NCBI RefSeq assembly: GCF_020520425.1
Contig: NC_079491.1
Location: forward strand, 28,387,449-28,451,448
Source: Spinacia oleracea
Lineage: Eukaryota; Streptophyta; Magnoliopsida; Caryophyllales; Amaranthaceae
Length of the DNA: 64,000 nucleotides
Reading direction: 5' to 3'
The translations under genes and the position numbers were made by a program. Positions within the stretch are counted from its first letter, which is position 1, and each line of letters begins with the position of its first letter. Of the stretch, positions 35,341 to 48,189 are shown one piece after another. The notes under the pieces are model-generated. The model did not search any database. It saw nothing but the letters and a program-made list of their open reading frames with translations, and had not been told where the DNA came from.

Positions 35341-35631
35341 GGAAAAATTGACATAAATAATCCCACCTTTCACTCATCTTCTCAAAATAATCTCAACTTT
35401 GGATTATTTTAGAATAATCCAAACTTTGGGGGTTACCTTCTCAAAATAATCCAAACTATCAATTTGCCTATGTACAATAGACCCAAAATGGATTAGTAAT
35501 GACAAGAAAAAAAGACTTTGGATTATTTTGAAAAGGTAACCCCTAAAGTTTGGATTATTAAAAAACAATCCAAAATTGGGATTATTTTTAGAAGATGTGT
35601 GAAAGTTGGGATTATTTATGTCAATTTTTCC
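35341..35631. mobile_element. MULE-type MITE, 9-bp duplication
   Basis: 291 bp. Ends GGAAAAATTGACATAAATAA and its inverse TTATTTATGTCAATTTTTCC. Perfect duplication TATGTAAAT (35332-35340, 35632-35640). The inverted arms are about 110 bp and are rich in AATAATCC words. Same architecture as 9078-9430 but a different family. Confidence 0.92.
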
Positions 35632-35675
35632 TATGTAAATTTGGTGAACTAGTATAGCCCCAGTTACTTGGTCCT

Positions 35676-35729
35676 GATGCGTGCGGGATTATTAATAATA
35701 TTAAATTTGTTAATAATTCCGCACGCATC
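35676..35729. repeat. Inverted repeat, 20-bp arms
   Basis: GATGCGTGCGGGATTATTAA (35676-35695) faces TTAATAATTCCGCACGCATC (35710-35729) across a 14-bp A/T loop. The arms match except for one position. Weaker similarity extends outward (CTTGGT/ACCAAG). It may be the core of a small MITE or a transcribed hairpin. Confidence 0.7.
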
Positions 35730-36231
35730 GCGTACACATGAGACTAACCAAGTGGCCCCATAAGTAAGATATACTTCGTATTAAATAATTTTACAGTGGT
35801 TAAAAAACTAATCAAAAATAGAAATGTAATCCCTGGATAAATATGGCCGAAAGTGTGTAATCCCAAAAAAATAGGGAGGGAATACTACTCGATCAAAAAA
35901 TCAGAGGTCATAAAAGAAAATAACAATAATAGAAATAATACTCGATCTACAACTCATAGTCTCCCACAACTCTACAAGCCATTGCCCCAAAGAGAAGAAT
36001 CAATTATGTGTTCGTGGGTTATCACTTACGGAGTATCAAGTAGGAAGAACAAAATTGAACTATTTTGACGATGTGAAATGAACATTGACATTTCCGCATT
36101 TCGTGCATGCAACTTCCAACTTAATTTATCAACTTGGTTGTCAACTTAGCCTCAGACCCCTCTATAAACTAATAGGGATTCCAATTTTTGGTAAATCATA
36201 TCTCAAACAAACGTTTAAAAAAACACAATTA

Positions 36232-36900
36232 ATGGCTAGGGCAAGATCAACTTGTTTTACTTAATTAAGAGAAAAAATGGCTAGGGCAAGATCAACTTGT
36301 TTTTCTACCACAACATTAGCCATTTTCATTCTGTGTATGACCCTTGTCGGTCAGTCTTATGGCCAGCTTAAGCTAGGGTTCTACAATGGAAGATGTGGGA
36401 GTGTGGGACTAACAATGTGGACCAAATTATTTACGGCATTGTTGCCAAAACTTACGAAACTGATAAAACAATTGTCGCCTGAATGAATGCAGTTTCACAC
36501 TTTCATGATTGCGCTGTTAGGGTAATTGTGCTGTAACAAATTTTATATCATGCAATTTTTTATGTACAACCAGTTATACCTGATAAGTAACGACTGTTTT
36601 ATATTTTTATGGAAAGGGATATTGTTAGACGTAAGCAGGTCAGAGAAAACAGGGCCCGAGGTTATGAACTTATTGATGTTTTAAAGGCAAGATTGGAGCA
36701 AGTGTGTCCAGGAGGCAGGAGTTGTCTCTTGTGCAGATATGATCGTCATTGCAACTAGAGTTTCAGTTGCCTTGGCTCAAGGAAAGTGGTACCATGTAGA
36801 AACTGGAACAAGAGATGGATCACCAAACCCGTCAAAAAACCAAATAAAAACAAACATCACTAAAAGGTTCAAACATGCGATTGCGATTGCGATATAAGAT
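36232..36900 (+). pseudogene. Class III peroxidase pseudogene
   Basis: Family members are secreted haem peroxidases of the plant cell wall. Visible pieces are a signal peptide (MARARSTCFSTTTLAIFIL...) followed by LKLGFYNGRCGSV, YGIVAKTYETDKTIVA then a stop, the distal-histidine motif FHDCAVR near 36505, and a second exon with GYELIDVLKARLEQVCPGG and SCADMIVIATRVSVALAQGK in different frames. At least three frame shifts and several stops destroy it. The distal half, including the proximal haem-binding histidine, is missing. The start region is duplicated: ATGGCTAGGGCAAGATCAAC occurs at 36232 and again at 36277. It converges on the vacuolar sorting receptor gene. Confidence 0.9.
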
Positions 36901-37116
36901 TTGTTCGATCAAGTAAACAATGATTGGCCATTATAACCTCCAAGAAATGAAAGACCAACAGATTCTCCAAATGTATACAATCCACATTTAAGTGATTGAT
37001 GCTACTAAAAGATACCTGTATGTAATTAGCTTGCTTCTTGAAATGGACAGGAAATCAAAACTCCACCACTTATTCAAGATTCGATATGTACAAGCACAAT
37101 TATTTATAGCGGGAGA

Positions 37117-37147
<31 letters not shown>
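37117..37147. repeat. CAT/ATC microsatellite, about 10 units
   Basis: Perfect trinucleotide run between the peroxidase pseudogene and the 3' end of the receptor gene. Confidence 0.95.
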
Positions 37148-37148
<1 letters not shown>

Positions 37149-37330
37149 CATCTACATTACTCAGGATAATAGACCACTATACCGAAAATTTTGTAGCCTT
37201 TTATGGACAAATACACAGGCCTAGTGGAAAACTTCCTTTTGCCCAACTCAACAGAAGAGTAATCACACATCTTGACTCTTGAGTTAGCCCTCCTCTTTTG
37301 GCGCCAACCTTTAACTTAAGACTCGAGTTC

Positions 37331-40300
37331 TCAGTTCTCTCCCCCGAGAATATGAGTGGTGATCTCCACTTGATTATCGAGAGGCATATATTGAGCCATG
37401 ATTGCACGTATCTCCGAGTCCATGTACCTCCGTATCCTGTACTTGTAAAATGCATATACGCCCAATCCAGCTCCTCCCAATGCCAGAATAAACATCCAAG
37501 CAAACCCCCACCCAGAACCTCCACTACCGTTACCTGCATATACATTTATTCAGGGTAAGAGGAGAAACAAAACTCACCTTTTCATTACTTTATTAGGTGC
37601 AAGCTAAATAACATGTTAAGACTAAAGCAGATTTCACAGGTAACTCACTTATGCATGTATCGTGTTCTTGCATGTACAGCAAACCATTGCTACAGCTGCA
37701 CTCATAGCTTCCCCAAGTGTTCTTACAGTTGCATTTTGGACATTGGCAGGCTACTTTTTCCTTGCACTCATCCACATCTGAATAAATACCATTAACCCAT
37801 TAACACTTCACTAATGAAGCCAGGTTTCACTATTCTTTTAGTTTCAGAAGTATGAACAAAAACCAGATTGCTAATTAAACTGTGCTACTATTTCATAACG
37901 GAAATAGCCTTTTTCTATCACTCTAGTAAACTACTTAGTACTGACATCCAGCCAGTTACCCTTGGTTGGGTGGAATCCTTTCAAAGGAGTTGGAGTTATG
38001 TTGATGTTGATTGTAAAGTATCGAGGAAGAGTCAGGGTCAGGGGAGAAATATTCCGTGAAGGGACACAAGGATTTCATACTTTTTATTTTATTTTATTTT
38101 ACTACTGTATACTTCGTATAACATGGTAGCATGTTAAATATCCGAAAAAGCGAACTACTACTATTCTGCTAGCTTAAAACTTCCATGCATTAGAATATCC
38201 AACCCATCCATCACATTAGCAAGTTATCACTTGGCAATTCATTATTGCAGAAAATAATGTAAGTCAGTCTGCAAGGAATTTTTGTTCCGCTCATTATGAA
38301 GAAAATAGACAAAAATTCCCAGAACTTGCCAGCGACTATTAGACAATCAAACAGCCAGTCAAGTCTTAGCTAGTCACTCCAAAGAGTCCAAACTCATACA
38401 AACCAAACTTAGTTTTAGCCAGAGAGAAGGCAAATTGCACCATGTCCACAACTCCACTTAGTATTAGTGATTATTTGATCAAGCAAGAAAACTAAGTAAA
38501 ATAATACCTTCACAATGAATACCGTCACCCTTGAACCCAGGAGGACATTTACATACATGAGTCTGCTCATCCTGAACATTCGAACAATGATATTGGAATC
38601 AGAAAGATATAGCAGAAAGTAAATAGCATGCCCTTTAGAGCACACACTAATTCCTGCAATGAACAGGGTCAGAAGAACTTACCACACAAGCAGAATATGT
38701 CTTGCCACCACGTGTATCCTTCCAACATCCTCCATTGTTGATCTGACAGTGTAAATGCCCAGATGCTGAAAAACAAAAAGCATTCACACTATCATACCGG
38801 ATATGAGTGTTTCCATTCCACATAGTAGAGTGTAGACTACTGCGTGTAACAGAAAGCAACATGCAGCACCTGCAGGTTATCCTTTTTCCCCAGCCTGACT
38901 GCTAAGTGGAAATCAACAACCAGGAGCTAAATCTAAGAGCTAAGGCGGACAAGCACCTCCTAGTCTTTTCCCATATTACCTCAGTCACTATATTTTCTTC
39001 ACATATGGGTTTGGTAACTGACATGGAGATTTATAGTAATGATGAAGTGAAAAATTTGAAAGTGGATAGAAAAGAAAGTGAAAGAAAGAGTAAGTGCAGG
39101 GATTGAGAGAAGAAAAGTTGATGTCATGAACAGACGAGAGTAATAAAATTTACATAAAATCTTGGCTTCAGCCCAAAAAAGAAAATGTTTTGGAAATTCA
39201 GACTCCCCCTAAAACGGATCTACCATTCATCAATTCATATGCCTAAGATATACATCAATAAGTAACTACCTTCACAATGAACATAGCCATCACCAACAAA
39301 CTTGACTCCTTGCACCGTAGGACATTCACAGACTCTGCCTCGGAAAGTATCCTGAGCAATTGAAAAGTATTAGAAAAATATCCTTACTCATTACCCTGAT
39401 GAATAAACACTTTCTTATATCTTTCAACAGTCACAGTAAATTATAGCTGTTATGCTTACCCTGCATGCCGTAAGATTAGAAGCCTTGTCTTCCCAGCATC
39501 CACCATTGTTTTCTAGGCACTGATTGGTTTCTACATCTGTGAACAGAAAGTTCACAACAAAAGTTACGTCACATTATGCAAACAAACAGACTTTCAGTCT
39601 AATTGCACTTGGAATTGGGACATAGGGTTCTACCATTTTATCAAAAAAATTTGGTTCATGATACTATCATTTGCACTATGAAACAAATAATAGCCACATG
39701 AACAGCCAGAAAAGACAAACTGAACAGAAAAATACAAAATAATGCAGTGCATTTAAAACGTAATACTTGAAGCTGACCTGGGGTTAGACAAAGTGAAGGT
39801 TCAGTGGTCTCTTCAAAACCAGCACAGATGGCCTTGAGGACAGCATTCTTCACCAATTTACCTGAAAAATATGAAAAAGTTGATGCAACTACATAAACTG
39901 CGTAATTACGAGTTTACAACCACAAAAGAACTCAAATATCAAATTCAAACCTCTATACTGTCTATTATTAACTACAAGAGTTGGCAATATTGTCACATCT
40001 CCCCGAGCACCATGACCAATCTGAAACAAATTTAATGAAGAGATCAGCTCTGACCAAGTTAAACCACACACTTCAACAGAAACAGAGGATGTCATGTCAA
40101 AAAGTCAATCTTCAAATACCTGTGCCTCCTGCTCTGTCTTCAGTACAGGATTTTCCACATCAGCCTCGGGGTCACCAATACATTCGTCTACTTTCTTGAT
40201 GTCAACGTCTATAGAGTAAACAGACAATAAATTAACATATTGTCTCCAAGAGAAAGAAAAATGAAAAAGTGGAAAAGGAAACCACATCTTTCCAAAAGCA

Positions 40301-42877
40301 AGACTACAGGATAGATATGCAAATAAGGGAGCAATAAAATTCAATAATCAAATAATGACGACTCTAAGCTTCTAACATCACAGACATATCAGCAGTTAAC
40401 AGGTCATTTGAAGCAGTAGCTTAAAATGACCTAAACATAATGTGTTGCCTCTAGCTCACAAATGTGGGGGAAAGGATAAAGCAGGGCTTTTAAATGGCCC
40501 AACAACAAATCTGGTGGCAGAGGAAATCCTCATTTGCCGAGAAACAATTGTAATATGAGCTTGTGGTACAAATCATACAATAGTTCATAGAATATCAACT
40601 CTTTCCCGACCTAAATTCAGTTCAGCAGAATATTGTAGAGAGAATGTTGACAGAGCTCAGTAGAAACAATGTAAAGTTAACAAAATGATCTCATTTGTAC
40701 TACCCTTTTATACTTGAGAAATTCGGATGTGAACATATGCTGAAAACCATTGTAGGAGAATAAAAACATTATGTTGTGATAACTATGAATAGCAAAATGA
40801 ATCAGACTTGACAGAAATAAAGTTTCTCCTCTAACCCATATTATCTTTTGAATATACGTAAGGATTGTGATACAATTTAACTAAAAAAGAATAGTAGGAT
40901 TCTGAAAATCACGACGGAACAAGGTTGATTTGGTAATAGTCAAAGAATAAGTAGATAAATATGGTAAATGGACATAAAATAAGGACATCCAGAAAAAGGA
41001 AGTAGGATGAGTTTTGGGATTTATATCAACACCTACAGGAGTAGAATCAACTAATAAGTTGATATAACTAAAATACCAAGAGATTGGAAGTTTATGAAGT
41101 TCCAACAAAAGACATGTATGGCTCTTACCAAGAGATTTGATTACTCGATCTGCACACTCTTTTGTGTACTTCTTTTCTTTCATAGGGCAGCGGATTGCAA
41201 AATCAGAAACATAGTCCCACCAAAGCCACGGTTTTCCATTTTCCTTGGCTACCTTAAACAAGCAAGCTTGGCGTAAGTTCTGAAGCACAACATCCTTACC
41301 ATCATAACCTACGGAGAAATCCTGCTCAGGGTCTGGAGCACAATACCGCCCATGATTGATGCACTGTGACGTGCATTGCTTGCTTAAGATAAAAGCTTCA
41401 GGGCAATACCATGTAATATAGCGAGGTGTGAATTGAGTATAACCAGCCTTTTCAAGTATCTGAGCAGCTCCTTTGAAATTCTTTACAAAATCAATCTGAG
41501 CATCACACTTTGGCCCACATTCGTCATTGCTATTAGTCCAAAATTCATATTCAACTCGATCATCAGGATGTGGGACTGTCTCCCTCCAGTCAAGGTTGAT
41601 TTTCACAATATCACCTTTTGATAAAGACTTCTTAAGCCTATCTCCAAAATCCTTGCTAATAAGTGCTGATGGAACAGTGATATTCCGTACATAATCTTCC
41701 TCAGATGTGCCTTCTTCAGGGGTGTCCATAGTAATCAAAGGCTCAATTCTATCATCAGCGACCAGGACAGCCGCGGCACCAGCATTCTGCGCATGCCACG
41801 CCTTCAAGGTGAAAAAACATTCTGGAAAGACCGCAAAACTTGGAAGTCAGAAACAAGTTAAGAAGAGGTCACAAAATGAACAAAACCCATGCTTAGAACA
41901 GGATTGTCTTGATTCTTTTATCTTACATTAGAGTGGCTACGACATTAAAGCAGAAGTTTCACATAAAGTTTGCCATTCATTATAAACTTGATGAACTCAC
42001 AGAAGTAGAATGCTAGTGCTACATTGCTTAGTTCAATCAAACCACATATAAACATAAAGCATCCACCACCTTCAAGCTCCATTTATAGGCATCCACATTC
42101 GAAAATAACCCATCGCTCCGAACGAGTAAATGTTCACAATATACAAATGTTAGGTCAATCCAGGTCATAATCTCATCCAACATACATATAACTAAGAAGG
42201 ACCGAATCCAACACCCATGAGACCATGATTTATCCTATGTTCTGTTAAAATCCTTACCATTAATAAATACAAATAATCACATGCAGATATTGTAACATTT
42301 AATAACATGAGATTGGTTTATTACAAGTATTATTATAATTAGGGAAGGGAATAATTAAAAACCACAGTTCAAAACAAACTAAGTTAATCATCCAAGCAAA
42401 TGTACCAATCAATAATATCTCACACACATAAGACATAATCACCATGATTAAACAAACAAAATTTAACCTTAAGCCCAAATTATATCACATGCAAATCAAC
42501 CAAGAAACAGTTTTTGATCGATAAAATTAAAAATGGAGAAATTACTGATTAATTAAGAGAACGAAAACTAAATTACCCCCACGATCAACAAGTAGAAAAA
42601 TAGGCAATCCACCAGGCTTAGGTTTGAAGGTAATTTCATCATCAGAAAATGGCTTACAACCCCTTTGATTAGATTTAGGGAAAGCCACAATTCCACCCAT
42701 TGCACCGCCATATTGTGGGACCCCAAAATTCCCAATTGCACATTCATAAACACCTTTCAAATTACTTGGAGATGTCACCTTTAAACTGTTTTTCTCCACT
42801 ACAAATCTCCCTAAACACGAACTAGTCATGATTAGCAAGCTTATCATCAACAAAAGTTGTGTGTTTTTCTTCGCCAT
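37331..42877 (-). CDS. VSR: Vacuolar sorting receptor (BP-80 family)
   Basis: Type I membrane receptor that binds vacuolar sorting signals of soluble cargo in the Golgi/trans-Golgi and delivers it to the prevacuolar compartment. Eleven exons, minus strand: 42877-42577, 41821-41129, 40208-40120, 40020-39951, 39861-39778, 39536-39460, 39351-39270, 38765-38683, 38571-38508, 37777-37649, 37533-37331. All phases agree; total 1,875 nt, 624 residues, normal for the family. Landmarks: signal peptide ([10 protein letters not shown]), [14 protein letters not shown], protease-associated domain (exons 1-2), [21 protein letters not shown]-like repeats ([18 protein letters not shown], calcium-type [13 protein letters not shown]), one transmembrane helix ([17 protein letters not shown]) and a tail with the tyrosine sorting signal YMPL. 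The start at 42877 has G at +4 and puts lysines before the hydrophobic core; ATGs at 42880 and 42904 are alternatives. The subgroup cannot be fixed by eye. Confidence 0.96.
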
Positions 42878-42904
42878 CATCAAAAAGTTAAATACCCAGA
42901 TCAA

Positions 42905-43568
42905 GGAAAAGGGTGATTTTGAGTGTTCCAGGAAAACCCAGAAATTAATTAGGAGATTTAAGGTGTAACTTAAGAGATTTAATCTAATACAGGATCATAG
43001 AAGGGGGAAACTTGTCAAAATTGATGTCTTTGTTCTTTCTTTTTTTGTTTCCTGAATTGGATTGCGGTGAAAATTGATGCGTAATAGAGGGATTTTGTAA
43101 TTGTTTTTGAAGATATTAAGAAAGGAAGAGTGTGAATTTAACAAACTTTGTAGTCTGGATCATGTATTTTTATTTTTATTTTTGTTTTTTTTGTATTTTG
43201 GGTGTGTGTTAAGAAAGCTTGATGATGCGGCAGGTGTAATCAACATCCAATTCGAAAAAGGAGGAAAAGAAAAAAGAAATTAAAAAAAAGTTGAATTAAA
43301 GTCTGATGTGGAGTTTTTATTTTGGGATTTTAGTTGTGTTTTTTTTTGTTTTATCTTAAAATTACTCTTTTGTTTCCTAGAGTGTAGGAGACGGTTACTC
43401 GTTTGTTCCTATAAACTAGAGTAACTTTAGGGATGATGTCTTGGCCCTGGTGTGAAAATATGTGTGTAGTTTTCGGGTGTTATACAAGATCGGACAAGAG
43501 TATAGTCTGATCATACATAAGTTCGTATCCTGAAATTAATTGGTGATAGGTGGTCTACCAATCTTATA
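42905..43568. other. VSR 5' flank
   Basis: Presumed promoter and 5' UTR of the receptor gene; T-rich (plus) runs at 43030 and 43160-43200. No definite TATA box was chosen. Confidence 0.4.
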
Positions 43569-43833
43569 CTTCGTCCGTTCTTATTTAAATGATACGATTT
43601 GATTTATATAAAAAAAAAAAAAAAACATATTTTGACTATCAATTGTGATTTATACTTAAAGGGAAAAAACATGGTCATGTGAGGTCTTGTTATAATCGTC
43701 TCATTGTATATATTTGTAATATTAATTTTTTTTATGATTTCTAACCATTGATAATTAAATATATTGATGGTTGAAATATTGCACTGGCATACGTGATAAA
43801 AGAATCGCGTCAACTAAAAAAGAACGGAGGAAG
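43569..43833. mobile_element. Stowaway-type MITE upstream of VSR
   Basis: 265 bp. Left end CTTCGTCCGTTCTTATTT, right end AAGAACGGAGGAAG, flanked by TA at 43567-43568 and 43834-43835. Non-coding. The termini are diverged from the copy at 4336. Confidence 0.88.
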
Positions 43834-44039
43834 TATGTTAGTAAATCTCCCTTCACTTCTTCAATGAGGGATAAACTAGTACAAGACTCACTGAAGATTG
43901 TACTCTTAACATAATGAGTGTTGTATTTGGGATGCATTTTACACTCGTTTCTGTTGCATTTCCCAGCATCATCAGTTCCATTACTTCCTATCTAATGCAT
44001 CCGAAATATCCCTAGTATGATTATAACCTATATAGATAT

Positions 44040-44478
44040 TGTTCCGGTGTTGAAGTGGATGAAACAATGGGCTTCGAATGAAGGCCCTTTTGTGTGTGTT
44101 GAAGGTCTTGCTAGCTCGAATGTGTCGTGTCCAAATCAACCTGCACAATAAACAATTTACTAGCCTCGGGGGTGTTTCCGAGGAAAGCCCCTCCGATGCC
44201 TAAGTAAGAACAATGCTCGGATTCTAGAGAGAGAAGTTCTCTAGAAGAGTAGTCTTAAGGCGTGAAATGGACGTACCTTGGGGTGTGTGCCTTGACGGCT
44301 TATTTATAGTGTTTGAGTAGTAAATGTGCCCATAGGTCATTTATTACTATTTGGGCATTGGGCCTCTAGGGTGGCTGACAAGCCAAAGGAATTGGTCGTG
44401 GGTTGATGTTGCTGTATAGAGCCTTTGGGCTTTGGACTTATAGGCCCAATTCGTTTCCAATTGGGAGCCCAAACAACA
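44040..44478 (-). repeat. 3' LTR of the Ty3-gypsy element
   Basis: 439 bp. On plus it starts TGTTCCGGTG and ends CCCAAACAACA, so the element strand reads TGTTGTTTGGG...CCGGAACA with proper TG/CA ends. The partner LTR is outside the window, so the boundaries rest on the adjacent polypurine tract and the inverted TGTT/AACA ends. Confidence 0.7.
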
Positions 44479-44493
44479 TGCCCCCCTAGACCC
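44479..44493 (-). other. Polypurine tract
   Basis: Minus-strand GGGTCTAGGGGGGCA immediately before the 3' LTR start; it primes plus-strand DNA synthesis in reverse transcription. Confidence 0.75.
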
Positions 44494-44681
44494 GGTCCAT
44501 TTAGGAATAGATGGGCGGGTTTCCAAGTTCCAGAAGTTGAAAGATTTCCCCCTCTTTTTTCAAAAAGGGGCGTTTGAATCCGTGCGCTAGTGGGACAGGT
44601 GTCCAAAGGACGCTTCAGATGCGGTGTCCATCGTACGGTCCAAGATAAAGCGGAAGTTGGGCGGTTTTTCGTGCCAAGGTC

Positions 44682-44689
44682 TATAAATA
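44682..44689 (+). promoter_or_regulatory. TATA box of the antisense gene
   Basis: TATAAATA, 246 nt upstream of the antisense-gene ATG at 44935, in the space between the 3' LTR and the ORF. A possible 5' UTR donor, CCGAAAAAG/GTAATTTG, lies near 44855. Placement suggests the antisense gene has its own promoter. Confidence 0.6.
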
Positions 44690-45922
44690 CTCGACCAAAC
44701 CACATTTCAAACTTTATTCACCCAAATCTCTCTCAAGCTTTCCCAGAAATCCGTGACATTTCTTTGAGTTTTCTTCAGATCTTCGTGAATTCGTCGAGAA
44801 TCAGCTTCGGATTTTCACTCAGTTCGATTTATCGGCAATTTCCGCTCCGAAAAAGGTAATTTGTTTCCCTTTTGTTTCTTTCGTTCCCCCGCTCTCTGTA
44901 TCTTCGGCATTCTGCCCTTTTCGAAGTTCTCGTCATGGCCGGAGGAAGGTGGAAGAGGAAGTTCAACACAACGTCCTCCTCTAGTGGTTCGGAGGAGGAT
45001 GTGAGGAACGTCCCTTCCGAGGTTGAGGAATGTTCGGGAAGCGGAGCCAAAGCCGGGTCGAGCCAACGAACTGGGGCCACTGGTCGATTTGTGGTTCATC
45101 CTTTCTTCCCGAGGAGGTGGGAGGAGGCGGATCCCGAGGGTAAGCTTGCAGCTTTGTTTAACGACCCTACCGAGATCGCTGGTCCCGACGGTACTGCTGT
45201 TGAGGGGGAGTGGTTGGTTGCCGCTCGGCGGGAGCGTTATGATCGGCTCGCCGAGGATCTATACGGCATTCAGTATGCCTTGGGCTACTGGTGCGAGCTT
45301 CCTCTTCAGCCACATGCTCGGGTGACGAGGCCGCCTCCAGGCAGGATAGCGATGTATCGATCTCCACCATTTTGATTACGGGCTTAGGTTCCCTTTGGAC
45401 CCCTTCGTGTCCCGCGTGTTGGAGGAGTATAATATCTCCTTGGCTCAGTTGACGCCGAAGTCCATGCGTCACATAATCTCTTACCGATGGACGTGCGATT
45501 TCCTCGGTTACCCTCCATCTATCGAGGTTTTCAAGGAAATGCACGAGCTGGAGAGGAACCAAAACGCGGAGCACGGCTGGTGGGCGATTAGCAACAAAAG
45601 GCTTCGGAAGGGGGACTCGCAGTACATAACTGCGTTTCCTTATGTCTCCTCGGTTCACAACTGGAAGAAGCAATGGCTTCTAGTGCGGGTGCCTGTGGAT
45701 CCGAAGCATCCTCATTACTATTCCCCGCCGAAGTGGTTCGTGAGGGTGGACCCGGAGATGTCAAGGGTCGGTCCTGTGGATCTGGGAAATCCGGATCACG
45801 TAGCTCTGTTGGAGTGGTTCCGAGCGAAGTCAACTAGGGAGCCCATGCACTGGCTTCCTAATTTTCATTATATCACTCGGGAGGCTATCCTTGCTGCTGC
45901 CGGTCTCAGTAGAATCTACGAT

Positions 45923-47325
45923 TGTTAGGTTATGATACATATGACATTACATAGATCATGCGGAAACAACCATTAACCCAGGACAACATATTATTTACAC
46001 ATAATCATATAGCATAATTTAGATGCATACTCTTTGTTGCGTGCCCTCCCTAGCTGCGCCCGAACCGAACAAGAACAAGTCTTTAGGACTCCAAGTGTCG
46101 TCCCTCCGTAGATAGTCCACAGCACGTCCGGATCCGCCTTAAGATTGACCAACTAGAATCGCCCTTAAGGTACTAGAAAATTTCGGCACTTTTATGAGCA
46201 AGATGTGTGTTTTAATTTTCTCTCAAAAAACTCACTTTTGAATACTTTGAAACTTCTTATAAATTGTGAGCCCTAGCCTCATATTTATAGGGGTATGGAA
46301 AGGGAATCGAAATCCTATTCAGATACAAATTAATTAAACCTAGAATCCTACAAGAACTCTAATTTAATTAATTTATCAAATAGAATTAGGAATTTAATCA
46401 TTAACCGAACTCTGCATGTTTTAGGAAACGTGCACGAACACAAACACTTGCACACACACGCACGGCAGCCACGATGGGCCCCATGCGTGCGCGCGAGCAG
46501 CAGCCCACGCAGCGCCCGCGCGCGCTGCGCGCTGTGCGCGCTGTGCGCGCTGCGCAGCCTGCTGGGCCTGGCCTTGCGCTGGGCCTGGCGTGGCTGTTTG
46601 TGCGGCGCGCTTGGCTTGCTGGGCGATGGCCTGGCTTCGTGCTGGGCCTCGTCCGGCAGGCCTCGTCCGATGCTTATTCGTACGATGCGCTTCCGATTAA
46701 ATTTTCCGATTCCGGAATTCATTTCCGATACGAACAATATTTAATATTTCCGATTCCGGAATTAATTTCCGTTTCGAACAAATATTTAATATTTCCGTTT
46801 CCGGAATTATTTTCCGATTCCGGTAATATTTCCGATTCTGACAATATTTCCGTTTCCGGCAATATTTCCGATTCTGGCAATATTTCCATTTCCGATAATA
46901 TTTTCCGATACGTACCATGTTTCCGTTTCCGGCAACATCTACGACTTGGATAATATTTATATTTCCGATACGATCCATATTTCCGTTTCCGGCAATATCA
47001 TCGTTTCCGGAGTATTCATTTCTTGCCTGTGACGATCTTAGCTCCCACTGAAACCAAGATCCGTCGGTTCCGAATATTCATAGATGGAGTATTTAATGCC
47101 ATTAAATACTTGATCCGTTTACGTACTATTTGTGTGACCCTACGGGTTCAGTCAAGAGTAAGCTGTGGATTAATATCATTAATTCCACTTGAACTGAAGC
47201 GGCCTCTAGCTAGGCATTCAGCTCACTTGATCTCACTGAATTATTAACTTGTTAATTAATACTGAACCGCATTTATTAGACTTAACATAGAATGCATACT
47301 TGGACCAAGGGCATTATTTCCTTTA
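45923..47325 (-). repeat. 3' LTR of the Copia element
   Basis: About 1,403 bp. On plus it starts TGTTAGGTTATGATAC and ends ATTTCCTTTA, so the element-strand start reads TA instead of TG (the other LTR reads TTCCTTCA). Inside are a GC-rich block (46470-46680) and a region made of TTTCCGATTCCGG-type words (46690-47015). Confidence 0.92.
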
Positions 47326-47340
47326 GTCTCCCACTTGTCC
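47326..47340 (-). other. Polypurine tract of the Copia element
   Basis: Minus strand GGACAAGTGGGAGAC directly upstream of the 3' LTR. Between it and the gag-pol stop (47341-48189) is a non-coding 3' region with no recognised feature. Confidence 0.75.
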
Positions 47341-48189
47341 TTAGGGACAAGTGTGCATTTCCTAATTCCTTTGTCGCTCGATGCTTGCTCTTGAACATAA
47401 GGTAAGAGTTGTCATCCTTATTACGTCCAGAGGTGTTCCTCGGTTTCAGAGTTCAACTGATCAAATAAACAGATAATCATAGCCTATGATTCATCCGAGC
47501 ACGGCCATGCATTTCACAGTTTCTAGCTCTCCGAGTGGCCTTGTACAACTTTTAAGCATCTCATCCCGATTTATGGGAGGACAATCCCAATCTTGCGATC
47601 TTGAGATTAGACTTCGTTTGATAGGTGATTACCTGAGCGTTGCCTTTATAGCCTCCTTTTACGGTGCGACGGTTGGTCAACGTCAAAGCAACCAGTTCTC
47701 AAACAAGTAATCTCAAATCACTCAGGTATTGAGGATTTAGTGTCTAATAATTTAATGAAATTTACTCATGACAGATTTTCATCTCTTATAGTAAAGTTTC
47801 ATAGGTCTTGTCCGATACTAGTCTTCCCAAAGTAAGTATCTATGCAAATGATTATGACATTGCCATGTCCACATAGTTCAAGAAACAGAACTACTAGTCA
47901 TCTTGCATTCTAATCGTCTAACGTTTTCTATGCGTCCAATTTTATAGAAAACTCTGATTAGGGACCATTTTCAACCTTTGACATTCAAGTTCACTTGATA
48001 GACATTTCTTAGTCACAGGACTGGTCCTGACAGTCTATCTTGAATATATCGTCAAATTGAAGGGACTCATCATTTAATAAACCACAAATTAAATGGAAAA
48101 ATGAATTCATTTCATTTATTGTGAATGATTAACCAATAATGTTTTACAAAGATTTAAACTCTAAAACTTTAAAACATTAAACAGAGACA

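Noticed and set aside
35690..35712. Geminivirus-like origin because the hairpin loop contains TAATATTA
   Set aside because: The full nonanucleotide is not present, no Rep-like sequence is nearby, and such words are common in A/T DNA.
46348..46978. ORFs in the Copia LTR, repeated identically at 55415-56054
   Set aside because: They are copies of the same LTR sequence and arise from the GC block and TTTCCG repeats.
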